Assembly: GCF_019649055.1 (NCBI RefSeq)
Contig: NW_026570223.1
Coordinates: 3,038,001-3,102,000 of the forward strand
From: Paramacrobiotus metropolitanus
Taxonomy: Eukaryota > Tardigrada > Eutardigrada > Parachela > Macrobiotidae
Length of the DNA stretch: 64,000 nucleotides
Direction of reading: 5' to 3'
This document shows positions 9,733 to 22,200 of the stretch, one piece after another. The notes below the pieces were generated by a model. The model did no database searches. It saw nothing but the letters and a program-made list of their open reading frames with translations, and had not been told where the DNA came from. A program made the position numbers and the translations under genes. Every line of letters starts with the position of its first letter. The first letter of the stretch is position 1.

Positions 9733-12577
9733 ATGGATTTTTTATATGTGCTCCTGGGATGTTTAACGTGGACTGTGGTCGCCAGCGATCCACAAGGTAT
9801 GATTAATCAGATAGTGAACAGATATAACTTTATCTTCAAGACGGGCAATGTTTTTTATCGCCGCTGCAGCTCCGCAGCCCGTTCAGTCTGGACGTAATCC
9901 TTCTCGAAATCCCTCTATCCTGTCCTCAAGTAGGCAGAATTTACAGTTACGCGCTCCAGCAGATTCCCTTTCGATGCCCGTTCAGTCTGGTAAGCTTACT
10001 TCTACAGTTTCTCCACGGTACCGTGGTGTATTGTACATGTTATCGTTAGTATTATTGAAAGGCGAAAGTAAACCCAGATAAATGGCTTAAAAACAGTTGA
10101 TGCATAGTTTTGCAAACTGGAAAAAAATCCCTTCTGCAGTTTTAGATATCGCTCGCACAAACTGGTTGAAGCGCTTACAGTTAGCAGTCTTATGGCACTG
10201 TGATATATGATCAGCTGATCGTACTCTGTCTTGTCGTATTTATTATTCTACGTAATAAATATATCTTTTGGAATTGTCTTATTGTTAGACTGCATGCGAA
10301 ACAGAGAAAGTTTCAGTAGAAAATATTACTGTGTATAATTCAGTTGCAGTGCTGCAGTGTAACTATTTTTCACTAAATTATAAAGGGCGGTTTTTGTATC
10401 TGTGCTTCTGTATATGGATGTCTCCCATAGATTCCTCGCAACAAGTTGGGCCGATCGGGAAGAAGTCGGATATTGCCTATCAGTGCACTTTTTTTCATAA
10501 CTCATCTTACAGCTGCAAAACGGACTGCACGGAAGAGGATGATCTTCACAGCGTGCCGTTTCCAGATGCGCCACAGTTGAAATATATGGATCGGAATTGT
10601 TCAACGGATGTACCCGTTGCCGGCGCCACTTGGAAACCGTCTAACGGTAACAACGGATAAAATTGTTAAACAAATCATTAATGCTGAAACTTATCAAAAT
10701 TCGTCAGTTCTTATGTATCACCTCAACTTCAATTTTATAAAATAATTCAGTTTTTATCCTACGCAGGTTTCATTAAGCGCCGTGCTGATCCTTCCCGCGG
10801 CAACCAAGTCATCGCTACCTGTAGTTTTTATAAAACGTCTTGGTTTGAGTGTTACGGAATCGCCGACTGCAGTCTTGGACCCGGGGTTTTAACCTGCGCG
10901 GGAGGGGCGCCATGGAGAGGTTATTATGAAGGAAGTCCAGAGAAAGGTGGGTGTAAAATGATATCTTACATGCGCAAATCTGTATCTGCATAGTAAGAGA
11001 TAATTTTACCTATAACATCATGGTTATCGACTTATCGCAATGGAAGAGTTCATAAATATTATGTCGTAAATTATTTTATTTTATTTTAAAATTTAGTTAG
11101 ATAGTTTGCCGTGACATGTTACATTTGGCAGTTTTAAGCCTTATTCTCATTTGCGCTGAATTTAAGGACTAAGGGGCTTGTGGTGGACTTTAAAACACCA
11201 TGCAATACGACGGCATTATATTAGTAGTAACCATGAGATTTGCATTTCGTGCTGAATAGCCATTTACTAAAGTACAGAGTGTACAGATTATGTCATAAAT
11301 TCATAATCATAAGCAAAATTTATAGTATTCGATATTTAGCAAGTTATTATAAGCACCGAGGTTTTACTGTAGTTTTTTCTGTACTGTTAGTCGTTTTCTG
11401 AAGTGTATTATATTTTCGGTATTGTGTAATCAGTATTTGCCTAACCGATCTAGAAATGTTTTCGCGTTATAAGAAAAGCATTAATATTTCCAATCATAAT
11501 ACGTTTACAGTACTGTATAGCAATTTTCTAACAATATTTTATAACAGCATTCATTTTCCAACAGTTCTTTTATGCATCTGATAATCATTTGCAACTGCCT
11601 TTACTCTGTAGGTACATTGCGCGGCAATGTCACCGCGGAAGCTATGAACAGTCCTCCTGTGCATCCTACTCCACAGAAACCACAGACACGACCGGAAGCT
11701 CCCGGGGCTACAACTGGAAGCGAAGGTGCCACGCCCCGCCCCAATGTGCTTCTTTCCGGTGAGTTGCGCAAGACTGGACAGTTTAGTGTGGTGATAATAG
11801 TGTGATACTGATTGACTGTCTTCTCTCGAATCGAATGCTTCTAACTGACCGCTTGTGCCTGGCGCTTTGAAGCTTGCCCTTTATGTGACCTCACCAACTA
11901 TGACACATTCTGTAAAGCTAACAACTGAAATTTCTCTTTTAATTTATTTCTGTCGGATGGCGACTGGTGAATATTTGGGTTGTGGGGTCCTGTTCACTTT
12001 TCTTGTTTGTTTCCTGTTATTTTACCTACGTAGTAACACAGATGCAGCAAAATGCACGCAACTAACACCATAAAAAATTTTCGTCGATAATTTCAACAGG
12101 ACTTGCAACCAACCGGTAACTCTTTCCAAATTTGAAAATATTTTAGCACCAAAAAAGGTTGTGGTAGCATGTGAAAAATTTGTGGATTCAAGCGCGATGT
12201 GCTATGGTTTCGATAAGACATGCTCAGGGCCACCGGAACAACAGATCTGCTCGCACAGCCGGAAGTATATTCCTCGCACCTCTACGAGCGAAGCATATTA
12301 CGGCAGATTTGGTACGTCATGAATTGTAATTGCAGTGTGTGAATCACAAATTGAATTTTTAAACGGATTTTTGCTTTCTTGAATAGATTCGGTAGTCCAG
12401 GCAGTCCAGGAAGATTCGCTGTTGATGGCTGCGGATATTGTTGCCGAGTGCTATTTTTATGACAACAACGAATATTTATGTGGATTTCCTTTCGGTGTTT
12501 CGCTAAAGTCTGACCATTCCTTATCGATACAGCCGACTCGTGGCCGATATTATCGCAGCAAAAAAGGATCTGCTTAA
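9733..12577 (+). CDS. Secreted protein with four divergent two- to four-cysteine repeats
   Basis: Seven exons join without a break: 9733-9796, 9870-9989, 10431-10646, 10767-10946, 11612-11758, 12147-12311, 12387-12577, giving about 360 residues. ATG 9733 starts a signal peptide (MDFLYVLLGCLTWTVVAS); an upstream in-frame ATG at 9694 would spoil it. Exon 2 is a Ser/Gln/Pro linker. Exons 3, 4, 6 and 7 each encode one related module of the form hydrophobic-x-C-x-FY-x(5-6)-C, for example IATCSFYKTSWFEC and VAECYFYDNNEYLC, with YGxxxxCS in two of them. Exon 5 is a Pro/Thr linker. All six introns are phase 1, so every internal exon is symmetric and can be duplicated as a unit. I do not recognise the family. 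Location outside the cell is inferred from the signal peptide and absence of a membrane segment. Confidence 0.75.
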
Positions 12578-13931
12578 GCTTACCATATAAGTTTGCGATG
12601 GTCGTTTGAAGATACCTCTCTTCTTTTTTTTAAGGTTTAACTTTTACACTCCTCTGGTGCTCGTGATACGCTACCAAATACAGTTTCATAGTTATCACAT
12701 TACTATACAATTTCATAGTTACAAAGTATTAGACTTGTGTATTGTACTGATATGATGGTGCTGCTACCGCATTCCAGCCCCAGGTACTTAATTCAAGTAG
12801 CCAGTCATCATAAAAAAGTATCGTGGAAAACTAATGTAATGGTTTCTTTGCAGCTTTTTTGGATACAAGAAATTCACCACGTTCAGAATATTTTATCTGT
12901 TTAAGTTTAAGAGTGTGTACAGCTGTACCATAGCGCAATAATTGCACTGCCGTATATGCAAAGTAAAACGAAAGGAAGTGGTTCAGTATCTATAAAATTT
13001 CAATGAACAATTACAGAACCAGGTAGAATGAAAGAGACGTGAAACAAATATTACGAAGTAACTGTAAAAACTCATCTGTATTGTACACCAGATTGTCAGT
13101 AGTTCTATTAATGTTCGTTTTCTTATTCCAGTGTCGTACGACAAACTAAGTGCCAACTATTAACCGTAGAAATTTACAGTTGTATTGTACAAGACACTGT
13201 GGTGATTCTAATGGGAAAAAGCCTAATCAACCCAAACATCAACTTGTTTTAAAAGAATTACCATCTATGTGTTTAAGCAAGCTGACACAGCTGAAATATT
13301 AAACCGATAAGGGCACCATAATCAAAACTAGGAAAATAACGAAATCGAAAATCCGCACATTATTAAAAAATAGAAATCTCTTCTCTTGGCAAACACCTGC
13401 TGCATTTCTTATTGTTATAGTGTTGTGAGAAAGTGCGTACAGCTTTCAAAAAACCGTAGATCTGCTCTCGCCAGATTTCTCTCGAGATGCGGCTGATAAA
13501 GTTGAAGTGACCACTTCTGTTGTTGGCTCTCCCAGTAAAACGTTTTTACTACAAAAAGATGAATAAATACTGGTATCCCAAGACGTTCGTTGACTGTAGG
13601 GGGCGGAGTAGTGCAGTAGCGGGCTAACACTAGACCAGTGGCCATCGGCGATTCGCCAAAGATCACAAGTACTGTAAGTAAGTACAAGTATTTACCAGTT
13701 AGTTGCTGCGGTCAAACCAAGTTTAAAATCACACAAGCCATTTTTAGAATTATCTGTACGGCCGTTCTGTACATATCCGGATACAACTCTAGGTACAACA
13801 CGTTATCAGGCTCGGGCTTTGGACTTTTTTGTTTACACTAACCAGGCCAGTATTTTTTTAAAAATCGCATATTTTAAAAGTACTTGGTTTCTTGCCTCTG
13901 TTTTTCAGTAAACTCGGTTTTGAGCTTAAAA
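12578..13931. other. Intergenic region and probable 5' UTR intron of the homeobox gene
   Basis: No supported gene. A pyrimidine-rich AG at about 13910 directly before the homeobox coding start suggests a spliced 5' leader. A 90-codon minus-strand frame at 13415-13687 has no recognisable content. Confidence 0.4.
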
Positions 13932-15144
13932 ATGTTAATTAGCGGGGGAATCGTTCCTCTTCGAGATGGAACGGAAGAAAATCGCTCGGCCGATTCGCCT
14001 GGATCCGTTTCAGTTTACTCGAATGGCTACGGCGTCATGTTGTGTGAAAGCGACGATTCCAGTGAAAGCTCTGGATCAGCATCAACTACTAGTAGTGATC
14101 CCAGTACAAGGACTTCAGCGCTGCAGGAGGACGATTTTCATCATGCCGTGAATACGCCGACCACTACGGATTCTGCCACACCTAATCTGCATCCGCGTCC
14201 AACCGCCAATTCTGCAACGCGCCGTAAAACAGCTCACCGGAATCACTTCCGCAAAGGCCAGCTTCAGCAGTTGGAGGCGTTCTTCCAGAAATGCCGCTAT
14301 CCTAGCCACACACAACGTCTGGAGTTGGCCGACATCATTGACGCGGGCGAGGACGACAAGCGTATACAGGTGTGGTTCAAGAATCGACGCTCCAAAGAGC
14401 AGAGAATTGCAGGCACTACGCCCGATGTCCCTGTCAAGCGTCCATGTCAACCTGCGAAATCTGTGTCACTCCGTCCAATACAGCCCTCGTTCGCTAAGAT
14501 GTCGATCTCGCCGCCCGCTTGGACACCGCCCGCAATGGAAATGCCAAACGCAGTTATGGCGTTTTATGTTCCTAGCCCGGGTGTGGTCCACTTTAACTGG
14601 CCCGGTGGATCGTTGACCATGCCTGATGGAAGCTCATGTGAGTTGTACGATAAGGAATAAATTTTAAATACTTCGGAAGTAGCATTTAATATTTTTGGGT
14701 CCACCTTGTATTGGACAGACAACAGCAAGATGGTTCCTTTTTTTTAAATCCACGGTTTTTGTGCTGCAGGATTGTGTACGACTATGTTGAACGGAAACAT
14801 CTGCAAATGTTTCGTCTCTAAAATGGCTTACTGCATGTTTTGTCTTAGCAGATCGGATATCGGATGTTGTACAGCAGGAGGTTGCCGGTTTATTACCTGA
14901 TTTGCAGAAACCATTAGATTGCCCTGCCAGTTTTGTTCCGTTGCCGTTCACGCTAAGCTATTCCTCGTTTACGCCGCCCCCAGTGCAGATGCCGGTGATG
15001 GAGGGCAACGACTGGTATTCTCCGCCGGAGGATACAACGTTGTTGACCCTTCCAGAAACGGCTGAACAATCTCCTGCAAACATACCGCCGAGCGAATCGG
15101 ACTTACTTAGTGCGCTTGTCCGCGTAGCAGGTTTGACCAACTGA
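13932..15144 (+). CDS. Divergent homeobox transcription factor
   Basis: Two exons, 13932-14637 and 14849 (or 14852)-15144, joined in phase 1, give about 333 residues. ATG 13932 is chosen because a splice-acceptor-like tract lies just upstream; ATG 13884 falls inside that tract. Residues 1-96 are acidic and Ser/Thr-rich. The homeodomain spans about residues 97-158, with QLEAFF in helix 1 and IQVWFKNRRSKEQR in helix 3. The residue equivalent to position 50 is lysine, a specificity class shared by Bicoid, Otx and Six-type proteins. Two extra residues lie between helices 2 and 3 (IDAGEDDK), so this is not a standard 60-residue domain, and the 3-residue TALE loop is in a different place. The Pro-rich C-terminus may be an activation region. 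If the donor at 14638 is not used, the protein ends at 14660. I cannot assign an orthologue. Confidence 0.85.
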
Positions 15145-15247
15145 TGGTGTTTCCAAATATCTGCGTTTCTGCCATGGACTGGTGAAAGTTTATAGTACAG
15201 TATTATTGAGTATAGCGATGTCGTTTATAAGCATTATTGGTATTTCA

Positions 15248-15253
15248 AATAAA
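15248..15253 (+). terminator. Polyadenylation signal of the homeobox gene
   Basis: AATAAA lies about 100 bases after the homeobox stop codon and is followed by a T-rich stretch, the usual cleavage context. Confidence 0.5.
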
Positions 15254-16235
15254 AAACTATTTGATTTTTTTTCGTTGACGTTCATGTTTTTATCGAGCAT
15301 TTAGAAATTTTTACGGCATTTACTAGTTTGTGGTGGTTTACAGTCTGGTTATTTTGTTCGGTGGAATTAGCAGTTAGTGTTTCCCAAAGTACTGAAATTC
15401 GGGCTTCGATGTGTTTAGTTTCGCAATAGTGTTTAGTTTCGCAACGTGCTTTTCGGTGTGTTTAGTTTTGCTATAGCGACACGTGTTTTATTGCTTTGCC
15501 GATGAATTCGTTGTCAATAAATTATTCGTGTTTGGATTTAGCGCATATCTAACAGTTTCAACAAGATCTGAATAGGGTTAAAACTATGAGGGAAAATTTG
15601 GGAAATACAAGCTTATGCATAACGGGATAGTGTACAAATAGTTTGTGAGCCCACATTTTGTATGTTGTGAAAATTCCAAGATTGCTACGGTTTTGATAGC
15701 CGCTCGTTTTGAGTTCAGTGTATCGATTAAAAGATGCAATCAGATCGAAAGAAAATATTTCAAAAGCAACAATCCAACCTAACAGTAAGTTTAGTCAGCT
15801 GGTTAGTGAATCGGAGCTTTAATCAGCAAGGCTATATACCATGGCAGCGCCGTGGAACAGTATCGGCTAAGTTAAGTCATTAGCACTGATATGTATTCAA
15901 AACGGCACACATTCAGCAGGGAGATTTTTCCGACAACGTAGAAAATTAATTATGATTCATGTAAACCTATAATAAAGACTTGGATAACCATTTCAAAAAG
16001 CAGTTGCGTTCTAATCGGTAAGCGAAAAGTTCGCAGGGCGGCAAAAAGGATGATATTCAAGAACTCTAAAATATACCACTTGTTTTAGAAAAGACTAGAG
16101 TGAGCATCATCCATTCAGTCACCGTTCCAGTCACCGGGACTGTTATCTTAGACAATAAATACGAAACAACTATGCAACAATACTGAGTAAGAGATCGGAA
16201 AATAATCAGAAAATGTATTTCCAGTTGACCAACGA
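15254..16235. other. Spacer between homeobox gene and RasGRF 3' end
   Basis: Convergent 3' ends flank this AT-rich spacer. A short phrase (gtgtttagtttcgcaa) recurs two or three times near 15410-15470. No gene was found. Confidence 0.4.
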
Positions 16236-19200
16236 TCAACCGGGAAATGAGGTTTGGGTTTGCAGTTTGGCTTCCTTATTACGAGTGGGCTGCGGCGTCG
16301 TGGCGCCGGATGTGCCGGCAACGGCGCTGGAACCGGAAGGAATGTCTACTGACATGCGCGCCGTTCGCGGTTCAATCATCAACGAACGCCGATACAGTTC
16401 GTCGTCTGACATTATCCTCGAACTGTCCAGGAGGTAGGCCGCCACACGCGGATTGTAATCGATTTTATATGGTGTCTGCTGATATAACCGGATTTCTTGC
16501 ACAACATGAGCAATCTGCAAAGCAGAAAAGTCAATAAAAAATAACGCACAATTTTTGTTTTCCGCAAATATAATTTTAAGAAGGTTTCAATTACTTTACT
16601 TCAATTACTTATTAAAATAATATATTGATAAAAAAGGAAGTATGTTTCGAGAACTTTTAAATAATAAGTACATGTATTAAATACTGCACTGAGAAAATCG
16701 CATGCGATTCCTTACCATGCGCATTTTAGAGAAATTGATCATCCCATTTTCCGCATAGTTCGGTGTGCCCTCTTCGATAAACGACAGATCCGTTAGATAC
16801 ATTCCCAAGTATGGCACACACGGCGGGTCACAACGGTGCAAAGCTTCCCGCATGTTCTTGAATCGACCATCCGACGCCACCAAAGTTTGTAATTTGTCGA
16901 TGGTCAGTTTGGTAGTTTTGGATAATTTCTGCCACGTTCGCTTAAGCCGGTACACCGAACTGTTGACCAATGCCGCGCAAATTTGCAGGACACCATTGTA
17001 ATTGTGCAGGACACGACAGATATCCGCTACCGCTGTCCACTTTTCAATCACACTAATACGTTCTGTTACCGTTGAGCAACCAACAATCTCCGAAACAACC
17101 AAACGCGAAGTCTGAAAAACAAACGGCATTATATAATGCCGGTATTGAATGCGATTATGCCGGGAAATACGTACTTCGTTGAATCGTTTTGTTATGAGCA
17201 AAATATTCGGCGCTTTTTCTCCTTTATCAGCTTTCATCCAGGCCATACCCAAAAATTCTCTGTACCAACAAAAAAATTAGAATTACAACACTTGGCTACT
17301 TGTAGACAAATTTTGGTAGAATCATAAAATACTGATTTCATACTTACTCTCCCCTCATTGCCATAAAGATCTTGTGGTCAAGCAAGGTCATCTGCTCAGC
17401 AATCTCCAGTGCGGAATAGATGGTGCTAAGATCTTTGCTAGATTGCTAAAATTAATATAAAACCAGTATAAGTAAGTTTATATTATAACGAATTAAAACT
17501 GCGGTACAAACCAATGCCGGTGTCAACATCTTTTCGAGTTCCAACTGTCGCTGGACGTAGCCCGGCTCATCGCCTCCCGTTGTAAGTGTTCGCAAAATCT
17601 GTCCGGCCAGTTTCTGCTCCGCCGGAATGAGGTTGTAATCACAGACAACATCTTGCAAAAATTTAATGGCCGCATTACGCAATAAGGAATCCTGAAAAAC
17701 AGCATTTGAAGTTTAATTTGCATATGCACGCTTAAGGCTACAGTTTTTAAACAATGTTAGAGTGTTTTTAATAAAGGATGCCAAATGTATATACCGATTC
17801 AAAATCTTGTCGCTGTTTCGACACCCAGTGCCGAAGGACATTAAGCACTCGCATAGTGGCAGCAGCGCAAATTATCGATGACCTTCTGGCGCGCATGGCT
17901 TCTTCATTATCCTCTTCAATCATATCCGGAGGATTTGCTGACGCGGCAGTCGCCACGGCAAATGCCGCTGCAGCAACAGCTGATGAGCATCTAGATTTAG
18001 AAGAAGCCGTGATAATTAGTTGGAACGACGTACGCAGAAGTGAAATGAAATTGCATTCCACATATGACGTGCATCTGTAATTTGCCAAAGACCCCATCCA
18101 GGTAAATCTTGCGTGAGGCAAATATTTCATGCCAAACATGCATTTCGGCAGCTAATAAACCGTAACCCCAGTGACCCTAATAATTCGCAGTATGAATTTT
18201 GTCTTCAGTATCTGACCGATAATAAGCTTCGTTCTGCGTTCCCATCTTCTGTAGTCTATGCATGATCCCACATTTAATTTGACTGGGACATCCATAAAAC
18301 ATTCGTTAACGTGAACTGTTGCAATCTGTATCGTGGTTGGAAGAAACCAGAATGATCGCAATAACACCCGATCAATAGTTTTGCCACGGGCGCGCAGTAC
18401 GTATACGGTATACTTAAATAGTTGCTGTAAACTTCAATAACAAGGATAATTGGTCATGTTGTTTATCGGTTTTCCCATGCTTCGGTAAATTACCGTTAAT
18501 GATCTGGTAGGGTAGATGTACTGTTAGCAGATACAGACAATTTTCGTCTAATTATTCTGATTTTCGATCATAAGCCGACGCACTCACCGTCTTCCCGATC
18601 GGCGCGATGACGTCACCACGGCGCCCACTTTGCCGGAATTGGGAGCAGTGGGATCACCGGAGGAGAAGAGACTGTTGCGGGATGCTTCGGAAAACTGTAC
18701 ACTACTCCGGTAGGACGATGCGTAGCCGGACACATCGGAGACATTACTACCCCGCTTACTGGGCTGTATCGGCAGTTTCTGATCCGGCGACATCATACTG
18801 CCGCGCGGCGACAGATAATCCGAATAATCCGACGTCGTACTGCCGCGTTTAGTGGGCTGCGGGGGGCGGGGTATGAGATCCGGTTGGCGGAGACTGTTGC
18901 GCGGTGACAACGACAGACCGGAATAGTCTGACACATTGCTCTCGCGCTTGCGGGGCAGATTCGGTGACGTCAGCACCGAGGCCAGCTCCATGGGCGAGTA
19001 GGCCCGTTTAATGTCCCGCCGGGGACCGAATTTGCTAACGTTAGCAAAACGCTGCGCGGCGCTGCTGGGCAGTGTCCGGGTGCCGGTGTTTAACGTGGAA
19101 CTGGACGCGATGGACAAGGGCGGCGGCACCGGTACGGTACGGATAGGTTTGGTGTGGCGGTTGACGGTGTCCAGGTAGAAAATCTCCGATTCTGAATCCC

Positions 19201-22200
19201 GATCACGTTCGACCTCTCCCGGCTTGGAGGGCGGCGAGCGGATGTCGCTGGACGGGATACTCGACCGCTTGTCAGTTGGCACCCCGTTTTGTTGGGTGGT
19301 CGTGGGTGGGGGTGTGGGCGTGGAGGTAGGGGTGGGGCTGACCTGCACGATGGTCGGCGTCAGGAAGGTAGCACCCGGCACAGCCAGGTGACGACCTTCC
19401 TTAGGGCGGAGCACTTTGGGGGTGTGGGGCGCGTCGTACTCACGATCGTCTTGTTGGTCTTCCACGGAACTCTGGTGTTCCGTACTGCTGCAGGGCGAGG
19501 CAGGAATGGGCGAAGGAATAGCATCCGGTCGGACTTTGCGCACGCGTACAGAACCGCACTGCAGTTCCTCGTCTGCAAATAAAACCGGTTAATCGACCCT
19601 CCAAATATTCATGATTTTGACTAATGGTTAATGAAACAGCAGCTAAAATATGCAAGCAAAATGATTTTGGGCAAATATTCTTGTGATATTTTTTTACTTT
19701 GCACGCGGACGAGCCTTATAATGTGGTTATTTCGGTACATATAACCTTTATGGTTATTTTGGTAGGTGTAACCTTTATCAATATATATTATCCACAACTG
19801 ATTCTAATCTTCTTTCCCATACGGTGGGCATTCGTGCAACGATCTTATCGATTTTCAGCGATTGTTTTGAAGCGACAACAATGTTTTGCCCAGTGGATGT
19901 ATACTTCCGATCAGTTTTCCCTACAATAACCTTAATTTGGCAGTGTGTTGACTGTCTGATGACGGCAGCGGTCGGGCAATAAAGCAAACGTGCTCCTTTG
20001 ATCCTGATCTTGCGGACGTCACGATGCACAAGCACGTAATCAATCAGAATTCATTTTGTGCCCTGTGCTGTATATGCATGGTAGAGATCTGTGTTCGGGC
20101 CGTGCACTCTTCACAGCTTTTACGCTGCAGCGTCAACCGCAGGAACACGCTGCCGAGCCTGGAACATCGCGCGTTCGCCCAGCATAATCAACTTGTAACA
20201 TGCAATCGATATAGTCCGGCTAAGACATTAGCCGCACGATGACGCAGTATGCTCAGGAAAATGGGCTGCAGGATGGGTGTAGTGCGCTGCACGCGCTACC
20301 ATATTGCATGTCCAGGGAGAAACGTCCAGGACAATTTACGGACGGAAATATCAGGCCAAGAGAGCGCCATTTTCCCCGTGCTACACGCATCCTGCGCTGG
20401 GGACGCATGACGTTGGCACAGGGGTTAATTTTAGCAGCTGTTTCTGGTAATAATTCTGCCGTCTTACATTTACGGAAACTCCACCGCCAGTGTGGATTCT
20501 TGGAGCGGGGATCGTTGGGATCTTCACCGTGATCGGGAGCGCTGACCGTGCTAATACGCCGATCAGCGGCCAGGGTATCACCGTCACCGTGGTCAATACT
20601 GTAGCAAACGGAACCAGCGTAGGGCCGGCCTACTTCGCCACGGCTGTAATTAAAGAAACTGTAATTAATATCAAAGCAGTAGGGACATACCGGTATGTTT
20701 AATCGTCCGCACACATTCAGGGCAAGGCCCAATTCGAGGCAGCAGACCAGACATTAACAACCAATGTACAATATACACAGCAGAATTCAACAAAAACAAT
20801 TCACATCATCTGCAGATTCAAAACATACTCAATACACCCACTCTCTAATGAACACATTTGTAGGCCAAATCTCAGGTTCCAAAATCTTTTTCCCCATATC
20901 TTTGAACGTACCAATGCGAGCAAATGTAGAAGAGCGCCTATCATACCGGTAATATTTCCCTGAGTTAATTAAATCTTTAGCACGTTAACGTCGTATCTCT
21001 TTTGCATTTACATAGTTTGCAAGTACAATTCGGTTGCAAACAACAGCTGCGCGCAGCATTAAATATTAATGTACGCATATAGTTTTGCAGTTACAAAGGT
21101 TGACCACTACTATCGTTCCCACTTATAGTTATGCATGCATTAATATTCCGGGTAACAAAGGTTAAGTTTGTAACCTACAACACGATAAAGTAATAAACAA
21201 TATACAGTATCTACACTCAGTAGTCAGTATAGTATATAGTATTAGAAATGTTTCCAACTCTCTCATTTTTGTTACAAATAGGAAGCGGTACACTTACTTT
21301 ACGCCGTGTTAAATTTCAAAGTGCGAAAGAAAATATCTAACGTCACGACGATCATAGCATAGCCATCGAGTACTTAATTGAAAGGAGTGCATACAATACT
21401 GGACAACTTGCCTTATGTTTTCGATGGTTAACGTTTCCGCATTCTGGTATACTTGTATTAGCGCTTGGAGCACATGCATGGCATTGGTAAAAATACGATA
21501 GGTGAGAAGGAACGTGTTCAAGAAATCGACACTTAGGAATCGCAGATCCGTCAGACGTTCCAGCAGACGTTCCAGCGTCGCGTAACGAATCTGTACAAAA
21601 AGAATGAGCGCAAAGAGGTAATTTCGAATTTTTTTGGCGTCTGCTGCGTTTCCGTGCTAGATTCAAAAACCTTCAGATTAATTAGAAGATGTACGTTTTA
21701 AGGGTCCATCATTATGTACCTAATGAAGGAAGTTACAGAATATACCGAGCAACTGCAGTCGCTTTCATCCCAAAAAGTACTGTAACAAGTTAATAATTAT
21801 ATTATTCATAAACCGGAAATCACCGCTAATATCCATACTTAACCAAACAAATGGTCATTGTTGGCTTAGCTATGTTTTTACCGTGTGCACTGTATGTGAA
21901 TTACCTGCGGGACTTTACAGGAGTTAAGTGATCGGCTAAAGCGTATATCGATATCATCACGGAATAATTTTGGATCATTCTTAATGGAATTAGGCATGGT
22001 GACAGATGATGCCTCATTTAATGCGGCATTCAGCAAATCTGAACATCGCAAATTCTCCAGGCACTACACAAGACAAACAGACATTCGTATATATACACAC
22101 TGTAGTTAGCCAAGAGCAACCCGGCGCACTCAACACGTCGCTTGGTATTCACCAGCACATTAATCACTAAAAAACCTTCCCATATAACGGGATTATGTAA

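Noticed and set aside
13415-13687. 90-codon minus-strand frame upstream of the homeobox gene
   Set aside because: No recognisable content, and in a probable 5' leader region of the opposite strand.
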